This document shows positions 15,596 through 24,691 of a DNA stretch of 62,809 nucleotides, piece by piece. The translations under genes and the position numbers were made by a program. Numbering within the stretch: the first letter of the stretch is position 1; every line of letters starts with the position of its first letter. The notes below the pieces were generated by a model, which had not been told where the DNA came from, did not search any database, and saw only the letters and a list, made by a program, of their open reading frames with translations. The DNA lies in the NCBI GenBank assembly GCA_040508085.1, contig JBEVNO010000193.1, forward strand, positions 1 to 62,809, in the 5' to 3' direction. The DNA is from ZC4RG30 sp040508085 (GTDB taxonomy: Bacteria; Pseudomonadota; Gammaproteobacteria; Steroidobacterales; Steroidobacteraceae).

Positions 15596-17602
15596 ATGAA
15601 ATCAAGGGAAGGTGCGGAAGACCTCCGGCAGAGCGAAGAGCGCTTCCGGCTTCTTGTAGAGAGCGTCAGGGACTATGCCATCTTCATGCTGGATACCACT
15701 GGCCACGTCCTTACCTGGAACGCCGGCGCCGAGCGATTCAAGGGGTACAAGGCGCACGAAATAATCGGCCAGCATTTCTCCAGGTTCTATCCACCCGAAG
15801 CCCTCGCGAGCGGGCTGCCGGAGCGCGAGATCAGGGTGGCGACCGAGGCGGGCTCCTTCGAAGACGAAGGGTGGCGCGTCCGGAAGGATGGCACCCTGTT
15901 CTGGGCCAACGTTGTCCTCACTGCCATGAGGACGGCGCAAGGTGACCTCGTTGGTTTCGCGAAAGTCACCCGCGATCTGACTCAGCGGCGTGGGCACGAG
16001 GAAGATCTGCGTCGCAGCGAGGAGCGTTTCCGCCTGCTGGTTGAGGGGGTCAGCGAGTACGCGATATTCATGCTGGACGCCAATGGCCTGATTGCGACAT
16101 GGAACAGCGGCGCCCAGAGAATCAAGGGTTACAGCGCGCAAGAGATCATTGGACAGCACTTCTCGGTTTTCTATCCGCTGGAGGCGCGGCAGAGTGGCTG
16201 GCCGGAGCACGAGTTGCTGGAGGCCGCGGCAAAGGGGAGCTTCATCGATACGGGGTGGCGGCTTCGCAAGGATGGCACGACGTTCTGGGCCAACGTAACC
16301 ATTACCGCGCTACGGGACAGTTCAGGCCAGCTTCTCGGCTTCGCAAAGCTGACACGCGACATGACCGAGGCCAAGCGTACCAAGGCTATTGAAGAAGAGA
16401 GCCGGCAGCGCGAAGAGATGCTGGATGCGGAGCGAAATGCGCGGATGTCTGCGCAGCGCGCCACCAGAGTGAAGGACGAGTTCCTGGCCACCCTTTCGCA
16501 TGAGCTGCGTACGCCGCTGAGTGCAATTCTGGGCTGGACGCAGGTGCTTCTCAAAGGTGGGCGATCACCCGAGGAGCAGCGGCGGGCGGTCGAGGTGATT
16601 GACCGTAATGCGCGGGCCCAGGTGAAGCTGATCGACGACCTCCTGGACCTCAGCCGCATCATGACCGGCAAGATCAGGCTCGACTTCCAGCAGACCTCGT
16701 TTGTCAGCGTCGTCGAGGCTGCGGTGGAATCGGCGACGCCCTCGGCCGAAGCCAAGGGAATCCAGCTGAAGGCGATCCTCAGTTCTGGCCGGGACACCAT
16801 CAGCGCCGATGGCAGCCGTCTGCAGCAGGTCGTGTGGAATCTCCTCACCAATGCGATCAAGTTCACGCCCAAAGGGGGCAAGATCCAGGTTCTGCTGCAA
16901 CGTATCAACTCCCATGTCGAGCTGAGTGTGAGTGACACTGGCATCGGGATCCCGGCGAGCTACCTGCCTCATGTGTTCGAGCGCTTCTCCCAGAAGGACA
17001 GCTCGACGACGCGTGCATACGGAGGCCTGGGGCTGGGGCTGGCCATCTCCAAACAACTCGTCGAGCTGCATGGTGGCTCCATCAGGGTTGCCAGCAAGGG
17101 CGAGGGGCAGGGTTCCACGTTCTTCGTGGACTTGCCGGTTTCGATCATGCAGTTGCATGACAGCCCGTCTCCCCGGGTGCATCCCACCAGCGATGGTGAC
17201 AGCGCAGACGTCGTGGCACTGCCCAGTCTTGCAGGCGTCCATGCCTTCATCGTCGACGATGAGCCCGACGCGCGTGATCTCCTGCGTGCCGTGCTCGAGG
17301 GCCAGGGCGCTACGGTCACTGCTTTCGACTCCGCCGAGGCGGTACTCACGGCGCTGAAAACCGCCAAGCCCACTGTCCTCATTTCCGATATCGGCATGCC
17401 CGACACGGATGGCTATCAAATGATCCGGACGCTGCGGGCCAAAGAGGCGAGGGAAGGGCGCGTTCCAGCGCTGGCGCTTACCGCGTTCGCCCGCGCCGAG
17501 GATCGCAAGCGGTCACTGCTTGCAGGCTACCAGGCCCACCTGGCCAAGCCGTTCGATGTGGCCGAGCTTGTGCTGCTTGTTGCGGACCTGGCCGGCCGCT
17601 AG
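15596..17602 (+). CDS. PAS-PAS hybrid histidine kinase with receiver domain
   Basis: About 668 aa and soluble (no membrane segment). In order: PAS 1 (residues about 10-130), PAS 2 (about 140-260, nearly a repeat of the first, both with NAG/NSGA..KGY..EIIGQHFS), a short coiled coil, HisKA (FLATLSHELRTPLSAILGW, phospho-His in SHELRTP), HATPase (NLLTNAIKFTP, DTGIGI, GGLGLGLAI) and a C-terminal receiver (IVDDEPDARDLL, phospho-Asp in LISDIGMPDTDGY, Lys in HLAKPFD). No separate response regulator is adjacent. An ATG at 15548 is an alternative start; neither has ideal ribosome-site spacing. PAS ligand unknown; the nearby BLUF gene suggests a light or redox theme. Confidence 0.92.
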   Translation: MKSREGAEDLRQSEERFRLLVESVRDYAIFMLDTTGHVLTWNAGAERFKGYKAHEIIGQHFSRFYPPEALASGLPEREIRVATEAGSFEDEGWRVRKDGTLFWANVVLTAMRTAQGDLVGFAKVTRDLTQRRGHEEDLRRSEERFRLLVEGVSEYAIFMLDANGLIATWNSGAQRIKGYSAQEIIGQHFSVFYPLEARQSGWPEHELLEAAAKGSFIDTGWRLRKDGTTFWANVTITALRDSSGQLLGFAKLTRDMTEAKRTKAIEEESRQREEMLDAERNARMSAQRATRVKDEFLATLSHELRTPLSAILGWTQVLLKGGRSPEEQRRAVEVIDRNARAQVKLIDDLLDLSRIMTGKIRLDFQQTSFVSVVEAAVESATPSAEAKGIQLKAILSSGRDTISADGSRLQQVVWNLLTNAIKFTPKGGKIQVLLQRINSHVELSVSDTGIGIPASYLPHVFERFSQKDSSTTRAYGGLGLGLAISKQLVELHGGSIRVASKGEGQGSTFFVDLPVSIMQLHDSPSPRVHPTSDGDSADVVALPSLAGVHAFIVDDEPDARDLLRAVLEGQGATVTAFDSAEAVLTALKTAKPTVLISDIGMPDTDGYQMIRTLRAKEAREGRVPALALTAFARAEDRKRSLLAGYQAHLAKPFDVAELVLLVADLAGR

Positions 17603-17631
17603 GAGCCTGCGCCCGTCTGCATTGGGAGTTG

Positions 17632-17708
17632 TGGCGCGCCCGACTGGATTCGAACCAGTGACCCCTGCCTTCGGAGGGCAGTACTCTATCCAGCTGAGCT
17701 ACGGGCGC
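17632..17708 (-). tRNA. tRNA-Arg (anticodon CCG)
   Basis: A full cloverleaf on the minus strand: acceptor GCGCCCG/CGGGCGC, D arm GCTC-AGCTGGATA-GAGT, anticodon stem CTGCC/GGCAG around the loop CTCCGAA (anticodon CCG), variable GGGTC, and T arm ACTGG-TTCGAAT-CCAGT. The 3' CCA is encoded. Length 77. Confidence 0.95.
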
Positions 17709-17821
17709 CTGCGGGTTGCAAGGTTACTAGAGGCGCGGGGGCCGGGCCAGCAGTACGCAGAATTGCCTCCGCGGCCTCCGGCCATAGCAACTGCGTGCTC
17801 TATCGGGCGCCGCCAGGCCGA

Positions 17822-18808
17822 CTATAGCCAGCCGCGCTGGCGGAACCACAGATAAGGCGTGACCGCCGAGACGGCCATCAGCGACAGCGCGCCCCAGAAG
17901 CCCCATTGGTCCTGCAGCATGGGGATATGAGCGAAGTTCATGCCGAAGATCGCGCCGATGACCGACGGTGGCAGCAGCACCACGGTGACCACCGAGAAGA
18001 TCTTCAGGATATTGTTCTGGTCGATGTTCACCATGCCGAGAGTGGCATCGAGGATGAAGTTGAGGTTCGTGGCGAGGAAGCTCGCGTGATCGCTCATCTC
18101 CACCACATCCGTGGACAGGGTGCGCAGCCGCACCTGCACATCCTGCGGCAAGGTCATGGTGGCCTGCTGCCGCACGAAGGCCAGCAGCCGCGCCAGGCTC
18201 GCCAGGCTCTCTCGCGCCTTGGCCAGCAGTTCGCCTGTCTGGCCGATGCGCTCCAGCAGCTTGCGGAAATCCCGCTGGCTGCGCTTGCGCCGGTTCCCCG
18301 TCGGCTTGCGCGTTCCGAAGATTTCGGCCGAGGCCGCGTCCATGTCCGCGCTGACGCGTTCGATCACATCGGCAATGCGCTGCACGATGAACTCGAGCAG
18401 GCCGGCGAGCACCGCGACCGCGGTGCTGTTGGCTTGGGGGTGGCGCTCTGTCAGCGCGACAAAGCGGCGGAATGGCAGGGGGTCGACATAGCGGTTGGTC
18501 ACCAGCCGCGAGCCGCTCAGGATGAAGGTGACCTGTGCATTTTCCGGCAGGTCGCTTTCCAGCTTGGTGACGACCGTGGCCGTGAGATACAGCGCGCCGG
18601 CTTCCTCGTAAAGCCGGCTGGAGGACTCGATCTCGCGCATCTCCTCGCGGGTCGGGATATCCAGGCCCAGGCGCTGCTCGACCAGCCGTTCTTCTTCGTT
18701 TGTGGGTTCGAGCAGATCCAGCCAAACTGCCTCTTCGGGCAGGGGTGCGGCCGCATCGCGTTCCAGCGGCTTGAGGCCGGCCGACGCGAGGCAGTAGACA
18801 GTCAGCAC
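17822..18808 (-). CDS. corA: CorA-type magnesium/cobalt transporter
   Basis: 328 aa. A large cytoplasmic N-terminal domain with long helices (SADMDAASAEIF through the coiled region RRKRSQRDFRKLLERIGQ) is followed by two C-terminal membrane segments. The selectivity motif GMNF is near residue 290, with segments FSVVTVVLLPPSVIGAIFG and WGALSLMAVSAVTPYLWF. CorA pentamers carry Mg2+ across the inner membrane. No Mg-responsive leader can be made out. It ends 113 bases upstream of the tRNA gene and starts 25 bases from the dsbA stop. Confidence 0.93.
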   Translation of the reverse strand: MLTVYCLASAGLKPLERDAAAPLPEEAVWLDLLEPTNEEERLVEQRLGLDIPTREEMREIESSSRLYEEAGALYLTATVVTKLESDLPENAQVTFILSGSRLVTNRYVDPLPFRRFVALTERHPQANSTAVAVLAGLLEFIVQRIADVIERVSADMDAASAEIFGTRKPTGNRRKRSQRDFRKLLERIGQTGELLAKARESLASLARLLAFVRQQATMTLPQDVQVRLRTLSTDVVEMSDHASFLATNLNFILDATLGMVNIDQNNILKIFSVVTVVLLPPSVIGAIFGMNFAHIPMLQDQWGFWGALSLMAVSAVTPYLWFRQRGWL

Positions 18809-18833
18809 GCGCTACGCCCCGCGCCGTCTGCGA

Positions 18834-19670
18834 TCAGCGGCTCTTTTCTGATGCTGCCAGGTCGCCGAGCAGCTGCACCAGTTCATCGGCACCGCCGGCC
18901 ATGCTCACATCAGTGCGGTATTTGCCGTTGATGATGAACAGCGGCACCGACTCGACGCGATAGCGGCGCATCAGCTCTTCGGCGCGCTGCAGGCGGGTAT
19001 TCACAGCGAAGCCGTTGTATTCGCGCTTGAAATCAGCATCGCTGATGCCGTTCGCCTTGGCAAACGCCGCATGCATGGTGGCGGTGGCGGTGTCATTGGC
19101 CGCCACCAGGTTGTTGCCGCGACGGTGGATCTCGTCGAAGGCCTTGGCGATCAGGTCGTCGCGGCCCAGTGCCTCGAGTGTGTAGAAAAGCTTGGCGTGG
19201 GCACGATGGGCCGGGCCCCACATCACATGCTCCTGCGTGAACTTCACGTAGGCCGGTTTCTTCTTCTTGAAGGCCTCCATGTAGGGGTTCAGCTCATAGC
19301 AATGCGGGCAGCCCAGCCACAGCACCTCGAGCACTTCGACCTGGCCGGGCTCAGCGGCGGTGGCCTGTGCCGGCACGATGGGGGCGTAGTTGGTGCCGGC
19401 CTTCCACCGGCCGCCGGGCAGCTGCGCGCCTTCCGGCATCGCGGCGATGCGTTCGAGCGTGGCATCGCCTGCCGCTTCCGGCGCGGCGCCGGATTCCTGC
19501 GTGGCCTGCGCTGCCTTCTGCAGCTCAGCGGTGCTCGGCTCCGCACCCGCGGGCGTGGCGGCAGGAGCAGGCTCGGTAACCGGCGCGGTTTCCGTCACCG
19601 GCGTGGCGTCGCGGCCACAGCCAGCAAGCACCGCGGACAGGGCGAGGGTGGCCAGCAGGAACTTGTTCAT
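18834..19670 (-). CDS. dsbA: DsbA-type thiol:disulfide interchange lipoprotein
   Basis: 278 aa, longer than classical DsbA (about 210). It opens with a lipoprotein signal, lipobox LAGC with Cys18, then about 65 residues of Ala/Pro/Glu/Thr-rich linker, so the enzyme is probably tethered to a membrane. The thioredoxin domain has the active site C121-P-H-C124 and the cis-Pro loop ESVPLFIINGKY. It oxidises Cys pairs in periplasmic proteins. It starts two bases after the cytochrome c4 stop and is co-transcribed with it; dsbA beside cytochrome c4 is a conserved gammaproteobacterial pairing. Confidence 0.92.
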   Translation of the reverse strand: MNKFLLATLALSAVLAGCGRDATPVTETAPVTEPAPAATPAGAEPSTAELQKAAQATQESGAAPEAAGDATLERIAAMPEGAQLPGGRWKAGTNYAPIVPAQATAAEPGQVEVLEVLWLGCPHCYELNPYMEAFKKKKPAYVKFTQEHVMWGPAHRAHAKLFYTLEALGRDDLIAKAFDEIHRRGNNLVAANDTATATMHAAFAKANGISDADFKREYNGFAVNTRLQRAEELMRRYRVESVPLFIINGKYRTDVSMAGGADELVQLLGDLAASEKSR

Positions 19671-19672
19671 CT

Positions 19673-20344
19673 TCAGCGGATCCCCTGGATGTAGGAGGCT
19701 ACGTCGCGGCGTTCCTCGGGAGTCAGGCGCGCGGCGATGGTGTACATGATTGGCGCGTTCGGGCCGGACTGCGGCTTGCCGCCGGCATCCTTGCTGTAGC
19801 GGCTCTCGGTGGCGTAATCGTTCAGCTGCTTGACCGTGTACACCGAGTGCTGCGCCTGCAGCGCAGGGTAGGCAGCGGCCGGAACGCCGCGGCCGATCGG
19901 CCCGTGGCAGGCCGTGCAGGCCGGGATGCCGCGCGCCGCGTCACCGTTGCGGTACAGCTGCTGGCCGGCCTTCCAGTAGGAGGGATCAGCCTCGTTGCCG
20001 GTCGGGGTCTGCGCCGAGAAGAACGCAGCAAGGTCAGCGATGTCCTGGTCAGTGAGGTTCTGCACCATCGGCTGCATCAGCGGCACGGGGCGCTTGTTGT
20101 CACGGATGCGGATGACCTGGTCCCGCACGTAGGCGGCGTTCTGGCCCGCAATGACCGGCCATTCCGGATTGGCGCTATTGCCGTTCAGGCCATGGCAGGC
20201 GGTGCAGGTAGCGGCCTTGGTGGCGCCTGCGGCGGCATCACCCTTGATGGCTTCGGCAGCCTGCGCGGTGCCCGCGGTGAAGCCGAGGGCAACCAGAGTG
20301 AAGGCGAGAAGACTGCGCGCGGCAGGCAGCGTGGAATGCGTCAT
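19673..20344 (-). CDS. Diheme cytochrome c4
   Basis: 223 aa with a signal peptide (cleavage near AQAAEA, residue 30) and two class I heme domains, each with CTACHG: the first at residues 47-51 and the second about 95 residues on. Both halves end with the Met-ligand region (VPLMQPMVQNL, PNAPIMYTIA). This is a soluble or loosely bound periplasmic electron carrier to terminal oxidases. It leads the cc4-dsbA unit and is divergent from engB. Confidence 0.94.
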   Translation of the reverse strand: MTHSTLPAARSLLAFTLVALGFTAGTAQAAEAIKGDAAAGATKAATCTACHGLNGNSANPEWPVIAGQNAAYVRDQVIRIRDNKRPVPLMQPMVQNLTDQDIADLAAFFSAQTPTGNEADPSYWKAGQQLYRNGDAARGIPACTACHGPIGRGVPAAAYPALQAQHSVYTVKQLNDYATESRYSKDAGGKPQSGPNAPIMYTIAARLTPEERRDVASYIQGIR

Positions 20345-20387
20345 GAACCTCGAAGCTCCCCGAAATAGGCAGGCGGATAACCTCGGA

Positions 20388-20414
20388 ATTGTACACTAGC
20401 GCCTTGTTTTCCAG
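20388..20414 (-). promoter_or_regulatory. Possible sigma-70 promoter of cytochrome c4-dsbA
   Basis: On the minus strand TACAAT (20393-20388) is a good -10 box, with a weaker TGGAAA-like -35 about 16 bases upstream. It lies in the 82-base divergent region between the cytochrome c4 gene and engB. Assignment is by eye only. Confidence 0.3.
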
Positions 20415-20426
20415 CCCCTCAGGCCG

Positions 20427-21032
20427 ATGAGCCAGTTTCCCGCCGTCGAGTTCATCAAGAGTGTCGCAGCCCCGGGGCAATTTCCGCCGGATGTGGGCTG
20501 GGAGCTCGCCGTGGCCGGCCGTTCCAATTCGGGCAAGTCCAGCGCCATCAATGCCCTGCTGGGCCGCAAGGGCCTGGCGCGGACCAGCCGCACCCCGGGC
20601 CGCACCCAGCTGTACAACTACTTCACTCTGGCGGAAGGCAAGCGGCTGGTGGATCTGCCCGGCTATGGCCACGCCTCGCTGCATTACTCCAAGCGCGAGA
20701 ACTGGGGGCCGCTGGGTGATGAACTGCGGGAGCGCGCCAGTTTCGGCGCGCTGCTGCTGATCGTGGACATCCGCCGCGGCGTGGGGGATATGGACCTCGG
20801 CCTGCTGGAATGGGCCGACCAGCCGCCCGAGTTCACCCATGTGTTGTTGTCCAAGGCAGATAAATTGCCCCGCGGCCAAGCCATGCAGGCGCTGCGCGAC
20901 GCGGAGGCAGCGCTTGCGGGGCTGGCCAGCTGCCAGCTGTTTTCGGCGCTGAAGGGAACGGGGCTGGAAGAGGGCCGCGGGCTGCTGCGCAGGTGGATCA
21001 AGACGGCCAAAGAAATAACCCCGGCGGATTGA
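20427..21032 (+). CDS. engB: Ribosome biogenesis GTPase EngB (YihA/YsxC)
   Basis: 201 aa. All five G motifs are present: G1 GRSNSGKSS (31-39), G2 TPGRTQLYNYF, G3 DLPGYG, G4 SKADKL and G5 FSALKGTG. EngB is needed for late assembly of the large ribosomal subunit. The stop codon lies in the loop of a strong hairpin (21019-21041). Divergent from cytochrome c4 and convergent with polA. Confidence 0.95.
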   Translation: MSQFPAVEFIKSVAAPGQFPPDVGWELAVAGRSNSGKSSAINALLGRKGLARTSRTPGRTQLYNYFTLAEGKRLVDLPGYGHASLHYSKRENWGPLGDELRERASFGALLLIVDIRRGVGDMDLGLLEWADQPPEFTHVLLSKADKLPRGQAMQALRDAEAALAGLASCQLFSALKGTGLEEGRGLLRRWIKTAKEITPAD

Positions 21033-21047
21033 CCGCCGGGGCTTAAG
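21011..21047. terminator. Bidirectional terminator hairpin between engB and polA
   Basis: A perfect 9-base inverted repeat (CCCCGGCGG at 21019-21027, CCGCCGGGG at 21033-21041) has a 5-base loop that contains the engB stop. On the minus strand the stem is followed by TTATTTCTTT, a good terminator tail for polA. On the plus strand the tail is poor. Confidence 0.6.
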
Positions 21048-21220
21048 GATCGCGGGACAGGTCTCAATGCCCGGCGATCGGCCCGCTCAGGGAGGGAAGC
21101 GGGGAGCGATTTGCGTCGCTCAGGTAATTGGAGTCGGGTGCAGGGGGGAAGTTCCGGCCGGATTCCCCGTAAAAACCTTAAGAAAACGTTAGCCGTTTGG
21201 CCGTGAAACTGAACGCCAGC

Positions 21221-23995
21221 TTAATGCGCTTCGTCCCAGTTCATGCCGGTGCCGATGTCGACCTTGAGCGGCACCTTCAGGGTTTCGGCAGCGCCCATCT
21301 CCGCGCGCAGCATGACGGTCACTTCATCCACCGCTTCCGCCGCCACCTCAAGCACCAGCTCGTCGTGCACCTGCATGATCAGCTTCGCGGGCAGCCGGCG
21401 CGAGCTGAGTGCCTGTTCCACCCGCAGCATGGCGAGCTTGATGATGTCGGCGGCGGTGCCCTGCATCGGCGCATTGATGGCGCTGCGCTCGGCATATTGC
21501 TGCAGCTGCCGGTTGCGCGAGCGGATGTCCGGCAGATACAGGCGCCGGCCGCGCACGGTTTCCACATAGCCCTGCTCGCGCGCCTGCTCCCGGGTGCGAT
21601 CCATGAATGACTTCACGCCCGGGTAGCGGTCGAAGTACAGATCCACGTATTGCTGGGCGGCGCCGCGGCCGATGCCCAGCTGCTTGGCGAGGCCAAAGGC
21701 CGACATGCCATAGATCAGGCCGAAGTTCACGGCCTTCGCGGAACGCCGCTCTTCCGAAGACACGCTGTCGATAGGCTTGCCGAGCACCTCGGCAGCCGTG
21801 GCCTGGTGCACATCGCGGTCTTCGGCGAAGGCGCGCAGCAGCGCCGCGTCGCCGGACAGGTGCGCCATGATGCGCAGTTCTATCTGCGAGTAGTCTGCCG
21901 CCATCAGCACGCTGCCCGGCGGGGCGATGAATGCCTGGCGGATGCGCCGGCCCTCCGCCGAGCGGATGGGGATGTTCTGCAGGTTGGGATCGGTGGAGGA
22001 TAACCGGCCCGTGGCCGCGACCGCCTGGTGGTAGCTGGTGTGCACGCGACCGCTCTGCGGATCAATCTGTTCCGGCAGCTTGTCCGTGTAGGTCGACTTC
22101 AGCTTGGCGAGGCCACGGTAGTCCAGGATCAGCCGCGGCAGTTCGTAGCTTTCGGCCAGCTCCTCGAGTACGTCTTCCGCCGTCGATGGCTGGCCGGTAG
22201 GTGTCTTGCGGATGACGGGAATCTGCAGCTTCTCGAACAGGATCTGCTGCAGCTGCTTGGGCGAATCCAGGTTGAACTCGCCCCCGGCCGCCGCGTGTGC
22301 GCTGCGTTGCAGTTCGATGAGCCTGGCGCCGAGCTCACCACTTTGCTTGCGCAGCAGCGCGGCATCCAGCAGCACGCCGCGCTCCTCCATCTCGAGCAGC
22401 ACCAGGGACAACGGCTGTTCGACCTCCTGGTACAGGCTCTTCAGCTTCACCTCGGCATCCAGCTGCGGCCATAACACCTGATGCATGCGCATCGTCACGT
22501 CGGCATCCTCGGCCGCGTAGGCAGAGGCCACTTCCACCGGTACCTGGTCGAAGCCGATCTGCTTGGCGCCTTTGCCGGCAACCTGCTCGTACTTGATGGT
22601 CTCGACACCGAGGTAAAGCTTCGCTACCGAATCCATGTCGTGCCGGGTCGCGACGCTGTTCAGCACATAGGATTGCAGCATCGAATCGTGCAGCATGCCC
22701 CGCAGCGTGATGCCATGGTTGCGCAGCACATGCGCGTCATACTTCAGGTGATGGCCCACCTTGGCGCATTGCTCATCCTCGAGCCAGGGCTTGAGCAGTT
22801 CCAGCGTGGCTTCCAGTTCGAGCTGCTCCGGCGCGCCGGCGTAGCGATGCGCCAGCGGCAGATATGCCGCCCGGCCGGCTTCGACGCAGAACGACAGGCC
22901 CACGATGCGCGCGAAGCTGTAGTCGAGGCTGGTGGTCTCGGTGTCGAACGCCGCCAGCGGCGCGGCCTGCAGCAGGATGAGCCAGCGCTGCAGCGCCTCG
23001 CTGGTGAGGATGGTCTCGTAGTCGCCGGTGATCTTCGGCGCAGGCATGGCCGCGGCGGCTTCTCCAGCAACGGGCCCGGGCGTAGCGGGACCAGCGGCCG
23101 CGCTCACCGGCGCCGCATCTGCCGCGGTAGCCTCGCCATCGAGGGCCTTCAGCAAACCCCGGAACTCAAGGCGTGCATACAATTCGCGCAATCTGGCGGT
23201 ATCGATGGGCCGGCGCTCGAAACCGGCCGCCTCCTCGGGCAGCTCGACATCAACGCGGATGGTGGCCAGCTGTCGTGACAGCTGCAGCGTATCGAGCCCG
23301 GCGCGCAGGTTCTCGCCGACCTTGCCCGGCACTTCGCCGGCGTGGGCGATCAGATTGTCGAGGTTCTGCCAGGTGCCCAGCCACTTGGCCGCGGTCTTGG
23401 CGCCCACCTTCTCGATGCCGGGGATATTGTCGGAGGCATCGCCCACCAGGGCCAGATAGTCGATGATCTGCTCCGGCCAGACATCGAACTTCACCTTCAC
23501 GCCCTGGCGATCCAGCCGCGTGTTGGACATGGTGTTGACCAGCGTGATGCGCTCATCCACCAGCTGCGCCATGTCCTTGTCGCCGGTGGAGATCAGGACC
23601 CGGCGGCCAGCGGCCGCGGTACGCGTGGCGATGGTGCCGATCACGTCATCGGCTTCAACGCCGGGAATACGCAGCAACGGCAGTCCCAGTGCTTCCACCG
23701 CCTCCAGCAGCGGCTGGGTCTGCGAGCGCAGGTCGTCCGGCATAGGCGGGCGGTTTGATTTGTACTCCGCATACAGGTCGTCGCGGAAGGTGCGGCCCGG
23801 TGCGTCGAATACCACCACCATCGGGCTCGCGGCTTCATCCCGCAGGAATTTCTGCAGCATGTTCAGCACGCCATACACGGCGCCGGTGGGTTCGCCGCGC
23901 GAATTGGTCAGCGGCGGCAGCGCGTGGAAGGCGCGGTACAGGTAGGAGGAGCCGTCGATCAGCACCAGCGGCGGCAGCGCAGTGGAATCGCTCAT
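21221..23995 (-). CDS. polA: DNA polymerase I
   Basis: 924 aa, full length (E. coli 928). The 5'-nuclease domain starts at residue 10 (LVLIDGSSYLYRAFHALPPL). The 3'-5' exonuclease retains its metal-site residues (AAFDTETTSLDY), so proofreading should be active. The polymerase domain has motif A DYSQIELRIMAHLSGD, the O-helix RRSAKAVNFGLIYGMSAFGL, and motif C QVHDELVLEV. An Ala/Pro-rich linker joins the first two domains. The ATG at 23995 was chosen because homology begins there. It lies 16 bases after the small lipoprotein gene. Confidence 0.97.
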   Translation of the reverse strand: MSDSTALPPLVLIDGSSYLYRAFHALPPLTNSRGEPTGAVYGVLNMLQKFLRDEAASPMVVVFDAPGRTFRDDLYAEYKSNRPPMPDDLRSQTQPLLEAVEALGLPLLRIPGVEADDVIGTIATRTAAAGRRVLISTGDKDMAQLVDERITLVNTMSNTRLDRQGVKVKFDVWPEQIIDYLALVGDASDNIPGIEKVGAKTAAKWLGTWQNLDNLIAHAGEVPGKVGENLRAGLDTLQLSRQLATIRVDVELPEEAAGFERRPIDTARLRELYARLEFRGLLKALDGEATAADAAPVSAAAGPATPGPVAGEAAAAMPAPKITGDYETILTSEALQRWLILLQAAPLAAFDTETTSLDYSFARIVGLSFCVEAGRAAYLPLAHRYAGAPEQLELEATLELLKPWLEDEQCAKVGHHLKYDAHVLRNHGITLRGMLHDSMLQSYVLNSVATRHDMDSVAKLYLGVETIKYEQVAGKGAKQIGFDQVPVEVASAYAAEDADVTMRMHQVLWPQLDAEVKLKSLYQEVEQPLSLVLLEMEERGVLLDAALLRKQSGELGARLIELQRSAHAAAGGEFNLDSPKQLQQILFEKLQIPVIRKTPTGQPSTAEDVLEELAESYELPRLILDYRGLAKLKSTYTDKLPEQIDPQSGRVHTSYHQAVAATGRLSSTDPNLQNIPIRSAEGRRIRQAFIAPPGSVLMAADYSQIELRIMAHLSGDAALLRAFAEDRDVHQATAAEVLGKPIDSVSSEERRSAKAVNFGLIYGMSAFGLAKQLGIGRGAAQQYVDLYFDRYPGVKSFMDRTREQAREQGYVETVRGRRLYLPDIRSRNRQLQQYAERSAINAPMQGTAADIIKLAMLRVEQALSSRRLPAKLIMQVHDELVLEVAAEAVDEVTVMLRAEMGAAETLKVPLKVDIGTGMNWDEAH

Positions 23996-24011
23996 GCGAA
24001 GCGGTCGGGTG

Positions 24012-24218
24012 CTAGTTGCCGGCGGCGCGGCGCGCTGCTTCCTGGCGGGCGCGCTCGGCGGCGTCGGCGTCAACAGGGCTGCTGGCGGGAGCCGCAGCCG
24101 GTGTAACCGTGCCGACGGCCTCGCCGGTCTTGTCGGGAATGAACAGCGGGCCCTTCTGGCCGCAGCCGGTCAACAAGGCGGCGGACAGCAGCAGCGTGGC
24201 GGCGCGGCGCATGCGCAT
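24012..24218 (-). CDS. lptM: LptM (YifL)-like small lipoprotein
   Basis: About 68 aa. The lipobox LLTGC is followed directly by the LptM signature CGQKGPLFIP, then an Ala/Pro-rich tail. In E. coli LptM helps oxidative maturation of the LPS translocon LptDE. Its ATG overlaps the stop of the upstream gene (TGATG), and it is followed by polA. Elsewhere this gene usually sits before lysA; the link to polA here is a local arrangement. Confidence 0.85.
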   Translation of the reverse strand: MRMRRAATLLLSAALLTGCGQKGPLFIPDKTGEAVGTVTPAAAPASSPVDADAAERARQEAARRAAGN

Positions 24219-24631
24219 CAAGCCGGCATGCTGCGGTTATCGCGCAGCGCCAGCCAGCCGCGGATCATGCGATAAGCTGTCCACAGCCCGACCGCGATGT
24301 AGCTTCCCACCAGCAAGGGGATGCCGATCAGGATCAATGTCAGCGGGCCGAATACAACCCAGGCCGCGACGACCCAGCCGAGCGCCCACCAGAACGTGCG
24401 CAGCTGCCATCTGAAGTGCGACTCGAGCCAGGTGCCACGCACCTCGGAGCGCCGCACGTAGTTCATGATCACTGCGACGATCGACGGCACGCTGAAAATG
24501 AACTGGCCGACGATCGAGGCCGCTGTAAAGATGCCCATCAGGATCGCAAACGCATGCAGTCCGTACATCACGTGCGTGTACGAGACATGGCGGGGGTCGG
24601 CGACGACGGTGGTGTCAGCAGGGGAGTTCAT
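24218..24631 (-). CDS. DUF4870-like small membrane protein
   Basis: 137 aa with about three membrane segments (YGLHAFAILMGIFTAASIVG; a paired segment WWALGWVVAAWVVFGPLTLILIG; LLVGSYIAVGLWTAYRMIRG). The layout with a cytoplasmic YVRRSEVRGTWLESHFRWQ loop resembles the DUF4870/Tic20-like family of uncharacterised bacterial membrane proteins. The ATG at 24631 follows a ribosome-site-like GGAG region. It is translationally coupled to lptM. Confidence 0.75.
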   Translation of the reverse strand: MNSPADTTVVADPRHVSYTHVMYGLHAFAILMGIFTAASIVGQFIFSVPSIVAVIMNYVRRSEVRGTWLESHFRWQLRTFWWALGWVVAAWVVFGPLTLILIGIPLLVGSYIAVGLWTAYRMIRGWLALRDNRSMPA

Positions 24632-24691
24632 GGCGCAAAGATACTCCAACCAGCAGGGAATTTGCTGCCGGCGGAGCCGCCACCGCGGGCG

